64,000 nt of DNA, from positions 5,208,001-5,272,000 of the forward strand of contig NZ_RJKE01000001.1 in the NCBI RefSeq assembly GCF_003751225.1, in the 5' to 3' direction. The stretch comes from Actinocorallia herbida (lineage in GTDB: Bacteria; Actinomycetota; Actinomycetes; Streptosporangiales; Streptosporangiaceae). The notes below the pieces were generated by a model. That model was not told where the DNA came from and ran no database searches. It was given only the letters and a program-made list of their open reading frames with translations. Position numbers and translations under genes: made by a program. Shown here piece after piece: positions 1-13,600 of this stretch. Positions within the stretch are counted from its first letter, which is position 1. Each line of letters opens with the position of its first letter.

Positions 1-3000
1 GGTCGAGGGAGACCAGGGCCATGTCGGAGGGGGTGTGGCCGCCGACGGGGCCGTCGCCGGAGACGTGCGCGGCGAGGCCGTCGAGCGCGGCGGTCCAGTC
101 CTCGGCGAGCGCCTCGACCTCCCACCGGGCGAACAGCCCGGACGGGTAGGTCCACGAGGCCCGTAGGACGGGTCCGGCCGCGGTGTCCTCGGCCAGGACC
201 GTCACCTCCAGGGCCGCGGCGGCCGGGGCCGCCGGGTCGTCGACACCCGTGAGCGCCGCGAACTCCGCGGCCTCGGTCCACGGTCCGTCCGGCGCCCCGC
301 CGCCGAACCTGCCGAGGTAGTTGAACAGGATCGGCGGCTCGGGGGCGTCGGCGAGTTCGGGCGCGGTCACCGGGTTCAGGTGGCGCAGCAGCCCGTAGCC
401 GAGGCCCCGGTCGGGCACCGACCGCAGGCTCTCCTTGACGGCCTTGACGGCGCGGCCCGCATCGGGGCCTCCCGCGAGGACGTCCTGGGCGTCGATGCCG
501 CCGAGGTCGAGGGCCACCGGGTACTTGGAGGTGAACCAGCCGACGGTCCGGGACACCTCGGCCCCGGCGACGGCCTCCTCCTCACGCCCGTGCCCCTCCA
601 GGGAAACCCGTACGGACGAGTGGCCGGTGCGCGCGGCGACCGCGACGCCGACGGCGGCCAGCAGCACGTCGTCGATCCCCGCGTAGAACGCCTCGGGCAC
701 CTCGGCGAGGACCGCGCGGGCGGTCTCCACCGGGACCGCGACGCGCACGGTGTCGAGGGTCTCCCCCACGTCCACGGCGGGATCGAGCGGGCGGGCACCC
801 AGCGGGGCCCCTTCGGCTTCGGTCATGGCCTTCCACACCGGCAGTTCGGCGACTCGGGCGGGCTGCGCGGCGGCTTCGACGAGGCCGAGCGCCCAGTGCC
901 GGAACGGGGTCCCGGCAGGGCCGAGATCCGCCTCGGTCCCGGCCAGGGCCGCGGCGTAGGCGGCGGCGAGGTCTGGCACGAGCACGCCCCACGACACCGC
1001 GTCGACCGCGAGGTGGTGGACGACGAGGCCGAGCCTGCCGCCGTGGCCGCCGCCGTCGAACCAGACGGCCTGGAGCAGCACCCCGCGGCCTGGATCCAGC
1101 CGCTCGGCGGCGCCGGCCATCTCCCGCACCACCAGCGCCTGCGCCTCGGGGGCGCCCCACGGCCCGGCTTCGACCCGCCGCAGCAGGGCCGCCGGACCAC
1201 CGGACCGGCCTCCCGGCTCGGCGGGTCCGGGATCATCGGTCGCGGCGCAGGCCGTCAGCGTGGCATCGGCGGTCACGGCCGGTCCCGCCCCGGCCCCGGA
1301 GCCGTCATTTGCCCTGCCACCGGCGGACCCGGCCGGGTCCGCCTCGTTCACGGGGATGCGCAGGCTCCAGCCGTCGCCGTCGGGCGTCACCACCGCCCTC
1401 AGCACGTCGTGCCGGGCGAGCAGTGTGCCCAGTGCACTGGCGAGGGCGGACGGGTCGAGAACGTCCGGCGCCTCCAGCACCGTCGTCTGGGTGAAGCGGG
1501 GGCGCAGGCCGTCGCGGGCCAGGACCTCCCGCATGAGCGGGGTGAGGGGCACGGGGCCGGTGGCGGCGTGCGCGGTCGGCGCCGGCGTCTTGTCGCGCCG
1601 GGGCCGGGCCTCCAGGGCCGCGGCGAGGTCGCCGAGGGTGCGGTGCTCGAACACGTCGCGCGGGGAGGCGGTGAGGCCCGCCGCGCGCAGCCGGGAGACC
1701 AGCCTGATCGAGACGATGCTGTCGCCGCCGAGGGCGAAGAACGCGTCGTCCGGTCCTGCCGTCTCCAGCGCGAGCAGGTCGGCGACGATTCCGCAGACCA
1801 GTTCCTCGGTCTGCGTGCCGGCCGCTCGCGACGTCGTCTCGGTCTCCGGCTCGGGCAGCGCCCTGCGGTCCACCTTGCCCGACGGCATCAGCGGGAACAC
1901 CGGCAGGTGGGTGAACACGTCGGGGACCATGTGCTCGGGCAGCCGGGCGAGCGCCCAGGCCCGCAGCTCCGCGGCGTCGAAGGCCGAGCCCGCGCGGGTG
2001 ACGGTGTGGCCGATGAGCCGGTCGGCCCCCGCGGCGTTGCGGTGCACGACCACGACCGCTTGGCGGACCGCCGGGTGCTCGCCTAGCGCGGCCTCGATCT
2101 CCTGGAGCTCGACCCGCATGCCGCGGATCTTCACCTGGTGGTCGGCCCGTCCGAGGAACTCCAGGGTCCCATCGGGCGCCCAGCGGGCCAGGTCTCCGGT
2201 CCGGTAGAGGCGGGCGCCGGGCGTCCACGGGTCGGCGACGAACTTCGCCGCGGTCTGCCCGGGATCGCCGACGTAGCCGCGGCCGAGCGGCAGGCCGCCC
2301 GTGTACAGCTCGCCCTGGACGCCGACCGGCACCGGCTCGAGCGCCGCGTCCAGCACGTGGATGCGGGTGTTCGGGTTGGGCCGCCCGATGCTGATGCCGT
2401 GACGTTCCTCGCCGTCGCGGTAGAACTGGTGGCTGACGCCGATCGTCGCCTCCGCCGGGCCGTACCCGTGGTACATGACGGCGTCGAGGGTCCGCCGGAA
2501 CCGCGCGAAGAGGTCGGGCGTGAGGGCCTCGCCGCCGCACCACACGTGCTTGAGGGTCGGCACGGCGGCGGTGATCCCGTCGAGCTGGAGCAGCATGTCC
2601 AGCATCGAGGCGACGAGGTAGGTGAAGCTCACCCGGTGCCGGACGATGAGGTCCAGCAGGTACTCCACGTCGCGTTCCCCACCGGGCTCGGCGACGACCA
2701 CGGTCGCGCCGGTGACCAGCGGCAGGAAGATCTCGTTGACGGAGATGTCGAAACCGAGCGGCGCCTTGAACAGGGCGGCGTCGCCGGGGCCGAACCCGAG
2801 CATCGTCTCCTGCCACAGCAGCCGGGCCGCGATCGCCCGGTGGCAGATCATCGCGCCCTTCGGCGTCCCGGTGGAGCCCGAGGTGTAGATGACGTACGCG
2901 AGCCCGTCCCCGTGCAGGGGCGCGGGCACGACGGGGCGGTCGGCCGGGCCGATGTCGCCGGTGCGCAGGACGGGAACGCCTTCGGGCAGGCCGTCGCCGG

Positions 3001-4689
3001 TCAGGCTGACGACCGCGCGGAGCCGGGCCGTGGCGTGCACGTCGGCGTAGCGCCGGTCGGGCCAGGCGGGCTCCAGCGGGACGAACGCGGCGCCCGTCCG
3101 CTGGATCCCGAGCAGGACCGCGACGAGGTCGGCCGAGCGGTCGAGGTGGACGCCCACGATGTCCTCGGCCCCGGTCCCCAGCGTGAGCAGGGCGGCGGCC
3201 ACCTCGTCGGCACGCCGGTCCAGGTCGGCGTAGGACAGGACCCGGTCGCCGTCGACGACGGCGGGGGCGCCGGGCGTGCGGGCGGCCTGCGCGGCGAACA
3301 GGCCGGGCACCGTCACCTCGGGAACGGGCGCGGCGGTGGCGTTCCATTCGGTGACGAGCCGGCGCCGCTCGGCCGGGTCGAGCACGTCGATCCGGGACAG
3401 CCGGGTGTCGGGGTCCTCGGCGAAGGCGGTGAGGATCCTGCCGAGCCTCGCGGCGAGGACTTCGACGCTCTCCTTGTCGAAAAGACCGGAGTCGTACTCG
3501 ATCGTCCCGTCGTAGGACCCGTCGGGCAGCGGACCGAAGTTGACCGCGAGGTCGAACTTCGCGCCGGCCTCCGTGCCGCCGCCGGACAGGACCTCGACGT
3601 CGATGCCGGGCAGGCCGGGGTGGCGGGGGCCGTCGGTGCGGAAGTCCACCATCGCCTGGAACAGCGGGTGGCGGCCCGCCGCGCGCGGCGGGTTGACCGC
3701 CTCCACGACCCGGTCGAACGGGGCGGCGGCGTGCGCGTAGGCGTCGAGCGCCGTCTCCCGGACCCGGCCGAGCAGTGCGCGCGCGGTCGGATCGCCGGAC
3801 ACGTCGGTGCGCAGCACGACGGTGTTGACGAAGAAGCCGACGAGATCGTGCAGCGCCGCGTCGTCCCGGCCCGCAGACAGGGCGCCGAGCGGGAGGTCGG
3901 TGCCCGCGCCGAGCCGGTGCAGCAGCGTGCCCACGGCGGCCTGGACGACCATGAACTCGCTCGCCCCCGCCGACCTGGCCAGAGCGCGCAGCCCCGCGAC
4001 GGTCACGGCGGGGACCGGGAAGGAGACGAGCCCGCCGGGGCCGCCGCGCTTCGTCCGGTCGGTGGGCAGGGCCAGCTCCTCGGGGAGCCCGGCCAGGGCC
4101 GCCTTCCAGTGGGCGAGGTGCCCGGCGAGCGCGCTGCCCGGGTCGTCGGCGCGGCCCAGGACCTCGTCCTGCCAGAGCGTGTAGTCGGCGTACTGGACGG
4201 GCAGCGGGTCCCAGCCGGGGGCGGCGCCCGCGGACCGGGCCCGGTAGGCGGCCGACAGGTCGGCCAGCAGGGGCCCGGTGGACCAGTCGTCGCCCGCGAT
4301 GTGGTGGACGACGAGGACCAGCACGTGGTCGTCGGCGGCGCGCCGCAGGAGTCCGGCCCGCAGCGGCGGGGCGTGCTCCAGGTCGAACGGCCGGGCCGCG
4401 ATCTCGGCGACGAGCCCGTCCAGGTCGGCCTCGGCGGCCTCGAGGACGGGCACGGCCACCGGACCCGGGGGCAGGATGCGCTGGTACGGGGTGCCGTCGT
4501 CGTCGGGGAAGACCGTGCGCAGGGTCTCGTGGCGGGCCACGACGTCGGCGAGCGCCGCGGTGAGCGCGGCGGTGTCGAGCGGGCCGCGCAGCCGCGCCGC
4601 GAACGGCACGTTGTAGGTGCCGGACGGCCCTTCCAGCCGGTGCAGGAACCACAGCCTGGCCTGCGCCGGGGACAGCGGCAGCCGGGCGG
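1..4689 (-). other. NRPS module 6: C-A-PCP-E, predicted N-hydroxyornithine
   Basis: LCL-type C domain ([13 protein letters not shown] opening, HHIAGDDWS), A domain, PCP (ALGGDSIVS) and epimerization domain ([28 protein letters not shown]). The pocket reads D-I-N-Y-W-G-G-I-G ([32 protein letters not shown]). With the invariant Lys this is the code described for the N-delta-formyl-N-delta-hydroxyornithine module of coelichelin synthetase. It predicts a hydroxamate ligand, epimerised to D. The C domain is a close duplicate of the module 5 C domain. The window cuts the linker after the E domain. Confidence 0.8.
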
Positions 4690-7600
4690 GACGCGGGCGG
4701 GACGCGAGCACCGCCCCCGTGTCCTCCGGGGCCGCCCGGTCGAGCGCGGCGGCGAGACCCGCGACCGTCGGATCGTCGAACACCGTGCGGACGGGCAGGG
4801 ACCTCCCGGTCTCGGCCCGCAGCAGCGCCAGGAGCCTGGTGGCGAGGAGCGAGTGACCGCCGAGGTCGAAGAACGAGTCGTCGGGGCCCGCGCCCGTGAC
4901 GTCGAGGACCGCGCCGAACAGCCGCGCGACGAGCCGCTCGGAGGCGGTCCGGACGACCGCGCCGCCGCCGGTGAACTCCGGGACGGGCAGCGCGGCCCGG
5001 TCGAGTTTGCCGTGCGGGGAGCGCGGGAAGGCGCCGAGCACGACGACCGCGGCGGGCACGAGGTGCCCGGGGAGGGTCGTGCGGAGCCGCGCGCGGACGT
5101 CCGCCGGATCGACGGCCGCGCCCGCCGCCGGGGTCACGTAGCCGACGAGGCGGGTCACCGCGCCATCCGTGCGGGCGACGACCGCGGCCTGCGCCACCTC
5201 GGGCAGCGCGGTGAGAGCGGCTTCGACCTCACCGGGTTCGATCCGGAAGCCGCGGATCTTCACCTGGTCGTCGCCGCGGCCGAGGAATTCCAGGGTCCCG
5301 GCGGCGGTCCAGCGGACGAGGTCGCCGGTCCGGTACAGGCGTCCGCCCGTGCCGAAGGGGTCGGCGACGAACCGGGCCGCCGTCTCCCCCGGCCGGTCCA
5401 GGTACCCGCGGGCCAGGCCGGCGCCCGACACGTACAGCTCGCCCGGGACCCCCGCGGGCACCGGCGCGAGCCCGGCGTCCAGGACGCGGACGGACAGTCC
5501 CGCGACCGGGCCGCCGATGTGCGGTGCCTCGCCCGGCAGGATCGGCGTCCACGTCGCGTCGACCGTGCACTCGGTCGGGCCGTAGAAGTTCAGCGCCGTC
5601 ACGCCGTCGACCGCCGCGAGGTCCCGCCACAGGGCGGGTCCGACGGCCTCCGCGCCCGTCGCCACGACCGACGGCCGGTGCTCCCCGGTGAGGAGTCCTT
5701 CGGCCAGCAGCGGGTCGAGCAGGGAGGGCGGCACGTCGAGGAAGTCGATCCGGTGCTCCCGGACGTAGCCGACGATGCCCGCGGCGTCTCCCATGAGGGC
5801 GTCGGGCAGGACGTGCATCTCGTGCCCGGCCAGCAGCCACGCCAGGGGGTCGACCGACCCGTCGAAGGCGAACGACAGCAGGTTCAGCACCCGCAGCCGG
5901 CGGCCCGCGGCGCCCGTGGCCGGGTCCATCACCGCTGAGCGGTGGGCCGCCACGAGGTTGGCGACGCCGCCGTGCGCGGCGACGACGCCCTTGGGCCGTC
6001 CGGTGGAGCCGGAGGTGAACACGACGTAGGCCGCCGCGTCCGATCCGACGGGGCCCGCCGGGGTCGCGCCGCCGGTCCAGGAGGCCGGTTCGTCGGCGAA
6101 GACCAGGGCGGTGCCCGGCGCGAAGGAGCCGGCCAGCGCGCGGGTGGTGAGGACGAGGCGCGGCCTCGCCTCGGCGAGGATCGCGGCGAGGCGCTCGGCC
6201 GGGTGGGACGGGTCGAGCGGGACCGTGGCGGCCCCGGTCTTCCAGACCGCGAGCATCGCGGTGACCGCGGCGGCGGAGCGGGGCAGCGCGACGGCCACCC
6301 GTTCCTCCGGGCCCGCGCCGAGGGCGGCGAGGTGGCCGGCGAGCCGGTCGGCGCGCACGTCGGCCGCGCCGAAGGAGACCGCTCCGTCCTGGCCGACCAG
6401 GGCCGTCGCGGAGTACGCGGCGCGCACCTGGCCGTTCCACAGCTCGGGGATGGTCCCGGAGGCGGGCAGGTCGGTGCCGCCCCAGACGTCGAGGAGGGTG
6501 TGGCGCTCGTCGTCGGAGAGCGTGTCCAGGGCGGACAGCGGGCGATCGGGCAGCGCGGCCATCCCGGCGAGGACGCGGGCGAGCCGGTCGAGCAGCCCGG
6601 CGACGGTCGCCTCGTCGAAGAGGTCGGCGTCGTACTCGGCGGAGCCGAGGAGGGCGCCGGTCTCCCGGTCGGCGGTGAAGCTGAGGCCGAGGTCGAACTT
6701 GGCGGTCGCGGGCGCGGGCGGCGCCAGCGGGGCGACGTCGAGCCCGGTGAGGCCGGGGTCGTCGCCCGCCGGGTTCCAGTAGTCCACCAGCGTCTGGAAC
6801 AGCGGGTGGCGGCCCGCCGCGCGCGGCGGGTTCACCGCCTCCACGACGGCGTCGAAGGGCACGTCGGCGTGCGCGTAGGCGTCCAGGGCCGCAGCGCGGA
6901 CGCGGCGCAGCACCTCGCGCGGCGTCGGGTCGCCGGAGAGGTCGATCCGCAGCACCACCGTGTTGACGAAGAAGCCGACGAGCGGCTCCAGCGCGGGCTC
7001 GGACCTGCCGGACACCAGGGCGCCGAGCGGGATGTCGGTGCCCGCGCCCAGCTTGTGCAGCAGCACCGCGACCGCGGCGTGCACGAGCATCAGCTCGCTC
7101 GCGCCGGTCTCGGCGAGCAGCGGGCGCAGCGCCGCGAGCGTCCCGGCCGGGATCTCGGCGCGCACGCGCCCGCCGCCCGCGGCGGGGACGATCGGGCGGG
7201 GCCGGTCGGCGGGCAGCTCGATCGCCTCGGGCAGGTCGGCGAGCGCCGCCTTCCAGTGCGCGAGCTGGCGCTCGGCGAGCGGCGCGGGCCGCTCGGGCGT
7301 GCCCAGCAGCGCCTCCTGCCAGAGCGTGTAGTCGGCGTACTGGACGGGCAGGCCGGCGGGCCGCGTGCCGCCGCCGGAAAGACGCGCGGCGTAAGCGGCG
7401 GAGAGGTCGCGCAGCAGCGGTCCGGTCGAGCCCTCGTCGCCCGCGATGTGGTGGACGACGAACGCCAGGACATGGTCCGCGGCGGCCAGGCGCAGGAGCA
7501 GCACCCGGATCGGGAGGTCGGTCTCCAGCGCGAAGGGCGCGGCGCAGAAGGCCCGCACCGCTTCGGACAGCCCCTCCTCGGTGGCGTCGGCGATGGCGAA

Positions 7601-10600
7601 GGGCACCTCCGCGTCGGTCCGGACGAGCTGGACGGGCACTCCCCCCGCATCGGGGAAGACCGTCCGCAGGCTTTCGTGCCGGGCGGTCACCTCGGTGAAG
7701 GCACCGCGCAGAGCGGCGGTGTCCAGCGGGCCCGTCAGGCGCATCGCGAAGGGCAGGTTGTAGGTAGAGGACGGCCCTTCGAGGCGGTCTAGGAACCAGA
7801 GCCTTCGCTGCGCGGCCGACGGCGGCAGCGCGGCCGGGCGGGCGGCCCGGACCAGGGCGGGGCGTGCCGTGTCGGCCGCCGACGCGTCGAGGTGCGCGGC
7901 GAGCCCGGCGACGGTCGGCGCGTCGAAGACCGCGCGGATCGACACCGCGCCGCCGCGCTCGGCCCGGACCCGGGAGATGAGGCGGGTGGCGAGCAGTGAG
8001 TGCCCGCCGAGGGCGAAGAAGGAGTCGTCGGCGCCGACCTCGGCGACGCCCAGGACGTCGGCGAACAGGCGGGCGACGAGCCGCTCGGTCTCGGTGCCGG
8101 GCTTTCGCCCCGCGGCCGCCTCGCGCGCGGGGGCGGGCAGGGCGCGCCGGTCGAGCTTGCCGTGCGGGGAGACGGGGAAGGCGTCGAGCACGACGACGGC
8201 CTCGGGCACGAGGTGGCCGGGCAGCCTGTCGCGCAGCGCCGCACGCAGCGCGGCGGCGTCGAGCGTGGTGCCTTCGGCCGGTGTGACGTAGCCGGTCAGC
8301 CGGTCGGTCCCGTCGTCCGCGCGCACGAGGACGACGGCCTGGGCGACCCCGGGCAGCGCGACGAGGGCCGCTTCGACCTCGCCCGGCTCGATCCGGAAGC
8401 CGCGGATCTTCACCTGGTCGTCGGTGCGGCCCAGGAACTCCAGGGTGCCGTCGGGCGTCCAGCGGACCAGGTCGCCGGTCCGGTAGAGCCGTCCACCGGA
8501 CCCGAACGGGTCGGCGACGAACCGGGCGGCGGTCTCCCCCGGCCGGTCCAGATACCCGCGGGCGAGACCCGCGCCCGACACGTACAGCTCGCCGGGCGCG
8601 CCGACGGGCGCGAGGGCCAGGCCGGCGTCGAGGACGTACGCGCCGAGCCCGGCGACCGGGCGGCCGATGTGCGGGGCCGCCCCCGGCAGGATCGGCGTCC
8701 ACGTCGCGTCGACCGTGCACTCGGTCGGACCGTAGAAGTTCAGCGCCGTCACGCCGTCGGCCTCGGCGAGCGCGTTCCACACGCCGGGTCCGACGGCCTC
8801 CGCGCCGGTCGCGACGACCGACGGCCGGTGGTCCCCGGTGAGCAGGCCGTCGGCGAGGAGCAGTTCCAGCAGGGACGGCGGGGCATCGAGGAAGTCGATC
8901 CGGTTCTCCCGGACGTAGCGCACGATCTCGCCGGAATCGCCCATCAGGGCGTCGGGGAGGACGTGCATCTCGTGCCCGGCGAACATCCACACCAGGGGGT
9001 CCACCGACCCGTCGAACGCGAACGACAGCAGGTTCAGCACCCGCAGCGGACGGCCCAGCCGTGTCCGGGCGTCGTCCATCACCGCCGCGCGGTGCGCCAG
9101 CGCCAGGTTCACCGCGCCGCCGTGCGACGCGACGACCCCCTTGGGCCGGCCGGTCGAGCCGGAGGTGAACACCACGTAGGCGGCCGTGTCCGGGCCGACC
9201 GGACCCGCTGGGGACCTCCCAGGCGTCCAGGACTCAGGGTCGTCGACGAGCACGACGGGCAGGTCCGGCGCGTGAAGGCCGGTGCCGTGGGCGGTGAGCA
9301 GCAGCGCGGGCCGGGCCTCGGCGAGGATCGCGGCGACGCGGGCGGGCGGGTGGGCCGGGTCCAGCGGGACGGTGGCCGCGCCGGTCTTCCAGACCGCGAG
9401 CATCGCCACGACGGTCGCGGCCGAGCGCGGCACGGCGACGGCGACGCGGGACTCCGGTCCCGCGCCCATCGCCGCCAGGTGGGCGGCGAGCCGTTCGGCG
9501 CGGGCGTCGAGGTCGGCGAACGTGCGGGATCCGTCGGGGCCGGTGACCGCGACGGCGTCCGGGGTGCGCGCCGTCTGCGCGGCCCACAGGCCGGGGAGGG
9601 TGCCGGTGCCCGCGGGCCCGGCCTCCGCGCCGCTCCACGCGCGGAGGCCGGTGCGCTCCCCCGGGGTCAGCGTGTCGAGCCGGTGCAGCGGGACGCCCTC
9701 GGCGAGGGCCTCCAGCACGCTCAGCACCCGGCGCAGGATCACCGCGGCGGCGTCGTCGGCGTACAGGTCGGCGCGGTACTCCAGCTTGACGCGCAGGAGG
9801 TCGCCGTCCGGCATGAGCATGAGCGTCAGCGGATAGTGGGTGAAGCCCCGCGACCAGCCGACCTCGGCGCTGAGCCCCCCGGCTCGGGCGGGGTCGAGCA
9901 GGTCGGCGGTGTCCAGCGGGAACGTCTCGAACACCATGAGGGTGTCGAAGAGACGGCCGTCGGCGCCCGCGGCCTCCTGGATCTCGGTGAGGCCGAGGTA
10001 CTGGTGGTCCAGGACCCGGGTCTGCGCGTCCTGGAGCCGGGTCAGCAGGTCGGCCGCGGTGTCGCCCGGCGTCCAGCGGACCCGGACGGGCACCGTGTTG
10101 ATGAAGAGACCGACCATGGACTCCACGCCGGCGAGCTCGGGCGGACGGCCGGAGACCGTCATGCCGAACACGACGTCGGACGTGCCGGTGATCCGGCCGA
10201 GCGCGACGCCCCAGGCGGTGCTGAGCAGGGTGTTCAGGGTGACGCCCGTGGCGCGGGCGGTCCGGGCGAGCCGCGCGGTCAGGGCGGGCGGGATCACGTC
10301 GTGCACCTCGGACGGCGGCACGACGCCGTCGCCCGCGCCGGGCCCCGCGACGAGCGTCGGCCCCTCGGCACCGTCGAGGACCTCGGCCCACGCGGCGCGC
10401 GCCTCGGCCCGGTCGCGGCGGGCCAGCCAGGCCAGGAAGTCCCGGTACGGGCGGGATCGTTCGGGAAGGTCCGCCTCCTCGGCCGCCTCGTAGAGGGCGA
10501 AGAGGTCGCGGACGACCAGGGGCGTCGACCAGCCGTCGAGGACGAGGTGGTGGTTGGTGACGACGAGCCGGTGGTCGCCATCGCCCAGGCGCAGCAGGGT

Positions 10601-13600
10601 GAGCCGCAGCAGCGGGGCGCGGGTGAGGTCGAACGGCGCGCGCCGGTCGGCCTCCAGGAACCCCGACAGGTCTTCTGCGGCCAGGTCGAGCCGGGTGAGC
10701 AGCGGTTCGACGCCCTCGGTGACGATCTGGACGGGCTCGCCCGCACGGGTGTCGGCGAAGACGGTCCGCAGCACCGGGTGCCGGTCCAGCAGCGCGCGGG
10801 CCGCGTCGCGCAGGCGCGCGAAGTCCAGCGGCCCCCGGAGGTCGACGACGAGCTGGACCGCGTACAGGTCCTCGGCGTCGGCGTCGAACCTGGCGTGGAA
10901 CAGCAGCCCTTCCTGGAGCGGCGAGAGCGGCAGCACGTCCGACAGCGCGGGATGCGCGGCCTCCCACAGCTCGACGTCGGCCTGCGCGGCGCGCACGAGG
11001 GGCAGGTCGGACGGGGTCCGGCCGCCCGCGCCGTCGCGGCGCACCCGCAGCACGACCGCGGCGAGGGCGTCGCGCCACAGCCCGGCGAGCCCGGCGACCT
11101 CGGCGTCGGTGAACAGCGCGGCGGGGAACTGGGCGCGGATCACGAGCTCGGTCCCGTCCCGGCCGTCCACGGCGGCGACGTTGAAGACGAGCGCGGCTCC
11201 GGCGGGCAGCCCGGGGTCCGCGGCCGGGGCGATGCCGCCGAACGCGATCGCGGCGAAGCCGAGCGGGTCGGCCTCGGCGCGGGCGGCCCGGCCGACGTAG
11301 TTGAAGAGGATCTGCGGCTCCGGCCACGGCCCCTCCGCACCGCCGAGGAACCTGACCAGGCCGTATCCGGCGCCCCGGTCGGGCAGCGTCCGCAGGTGCT
11401 CCTTGACCCGCTTGACCATGTCCGTCGCCTCGGGTCCCGCGCCGAAGGCGGCGTCGAGGTCGAGTCCCGCCGCGTCGAGCCGCACCGGGTACTGGGTGGT
11501 GAACCAGCCGACGGTGCGCGAAAGGTCGGCGTCCGGCACGAGCTGCTGCTCACGGCCGTGCGCTTCGATGTTCACCAGCACCGACGGGACGTCCTGGCCC
11601 CGGTCGGCGCGCCAGCGTGCGACGGCGAGGCCGAGCGCGGCGAGGAGGACGTCGTCCGCGCCCGCGTGGAACGCGGCGGGCACGTCGCCGACGACGGCGG
11701 CCGACAGGTCGCCCGGCAGGGTGAGGGAGACCGTCCGGACCGTCGCGCGGGTGTCCCGGCGCGGGTCGAACGGGCGGACGCCCAGGGCAGGGTCCCCCGC
11801 GGCGACGATGCCGCGCCACAGGTCCGGTTCCCCGGCGCGGTCCCGCGCGGCGGCGTCGAGGCCGAGGGCCCAGGCACGGAACGAGGTCGGAACCTCCGGC
11901 AGCGCCTTGCCCGGCTCGGCCAGGGCGGCGGCGAGGTCGCCGGCGAGGATCCGGCAGGAGATCCCGTCGGTGACGACGTGGTGGCAGGTGAGCAGCAGCC
12001 CGCCGGGCGCGGCGGCGCCCCCGTCGAGCCAGGTCGCCCGTGCCATGACGCCCTCGGTCCGGGCGAGCCGGGCCACGGCCGCCGCGTGCTCGCGGCGCAC
12101 GGCCTCGGCGGCGCCGGTTCCCTCCAGCGGAACCCGCAGCAGGACGGCACCGGCGGCGACGCTCCCGGCCGGGCGGACCACGAGGTGGTCGGCGCCGTCG
12201 GGGAAGACCGCGCGCAGCAGGTCGTGCCGGTCCAGTACCGCCTGCACGGCGGACTCGACCCGCTCGTATGCGGTGCCGGGCTCGACGGGCACGAGGACGG
12301 CCTGGGAGAACCGCTCGAACGGTCCGCCGCGCTCCAGGAAGGCGCGCATGATCGGCGTCAGCGGCACCGCTCCGGTGGCGGCCTCCGCGGGGGCGGCCTG
12401 GGCCGCGGGGCGGGCGACCGCCGCGAGCTCGGCGACCGTGCGCAGCTCGAACACCTGGCGTGGGGTGAGGCCGAGGCCCGCGGCGCGGGCGCGGGAGACG
12501 AGCTGGATGGAGACGATGCTGTCGCCGCCGAGGTCGAAGAACGACTCGTCGGCGCCGACGGACTCGTGCCCGAGGAGGTCGGCGAACAGCCCCGCGAGGA
12601 GCCGTTCGGTGTCGTCGGCGGGCGCGCGGCCCGCCGTGCGGCCGGAGGAGAGGTCGGGGTCGGGCAGCGCACGGCGGTCGAGCTTGCCGTTGGCGGTGAG
12701 CGGGAACGCGTCGAGCGGGGTCAGCGCGGCGGGGACCATGTGCTCGGGCAGCCGCGCGGCGAGTGCCTCGCGGACGTCGCGCGGGTCGGCGTCACCGGTG
12801 TAGTACCCGGCGAGGACGCGGATGGACGGGACGGACCGGTGCGCGGACGCCCCGGCGAAGCCGGGTCCTCCATGTGGCCGAGCACCGGTCCCAAGGGGCA
12901 CGGACCGGACGGTGACCGCCGCGCCGGTCACGCCCGGCACCGCCGCCAGCGCGGATTCGACCTCACCCGGCTCGATCCGAAAACCGCGGATCTTCACCTG
13001 GTCGTCGGCGCGGCCGAGGTACTCCAGCTCGCCGGACGACGTCCAGCGGGCGCGGTCGCCCGTCCGGTAGAGGCGGGATCCCGGCGCGCCGAACGGGTCG
13101 GCGACGAACCGGGTGGCGGTGAGCGCGGGCCGGCCGAGGTAGCCGCGCGCGAGCTGCGGCCCGCTCAGGTAGAGCTCGCCCGGTGCGCCGTCCGGGACGG
13201 GGCGCAGTGCCGGGTCGAGCAGGTGGACCCCGAAGCCGGGCAGGCCGCGCCCGATGACGCTCGACGGCGAGGAGAAGGCCGCCCGGTCGAGCGCGCGGAA
13301 GGTGACGTGGACCGTCGTCTCGGTGATCCCGTACATGTTGACCAGGCGCGGCCCGTCCGGGCGGCGGGCGTGCCAGTCGGCGAGCCGCGCCGGATCGAGC
13401 GCCTCGCCGCCGAACACCACGGTCCGCAGCGCCAACGGGGTGCCCGGCCGGTCGGCGTCGGCGGAGGCGAGCTGGTAGAACGCCGACGGCGTCTGGTTGA
13501 GCACGGTCACGCGGTGCCGGGACAGCAGGGCGAGGAGGTCGTCGGGTGAGCGGGAGTCGGCGTGCGAGACGACGACGAGCCTGCCGCCGTGCAGGAGCGG

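Noticed and set aside
2138-5938. 1266-codon open frame on the plus strand
   Set aside because: Its translation is Gly/Arg/Ala-rich with no domain and lies opposite the continuous NRPS frame; it is a by-product of GC-rich coding DNA.
5229-8990. Long arginine-rich minus-strand frame
   Set aside because: It is out of frame with the NRPS reading frame, which carries intact C, A and PCP motifs through the same bases.
3100-9396. Assembly artefact as the cause of the module repeat
   Set aside because: The copies differ at many scattered bases while keeping the frame, which fits a real diverged duplication; it cannot be fully excluded without reads.
8000-13549. 1849-codon open frame on the plus strand
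   Set aside because: Antisense shadow of the NRPS gene; low-complexity translation and no start signals.
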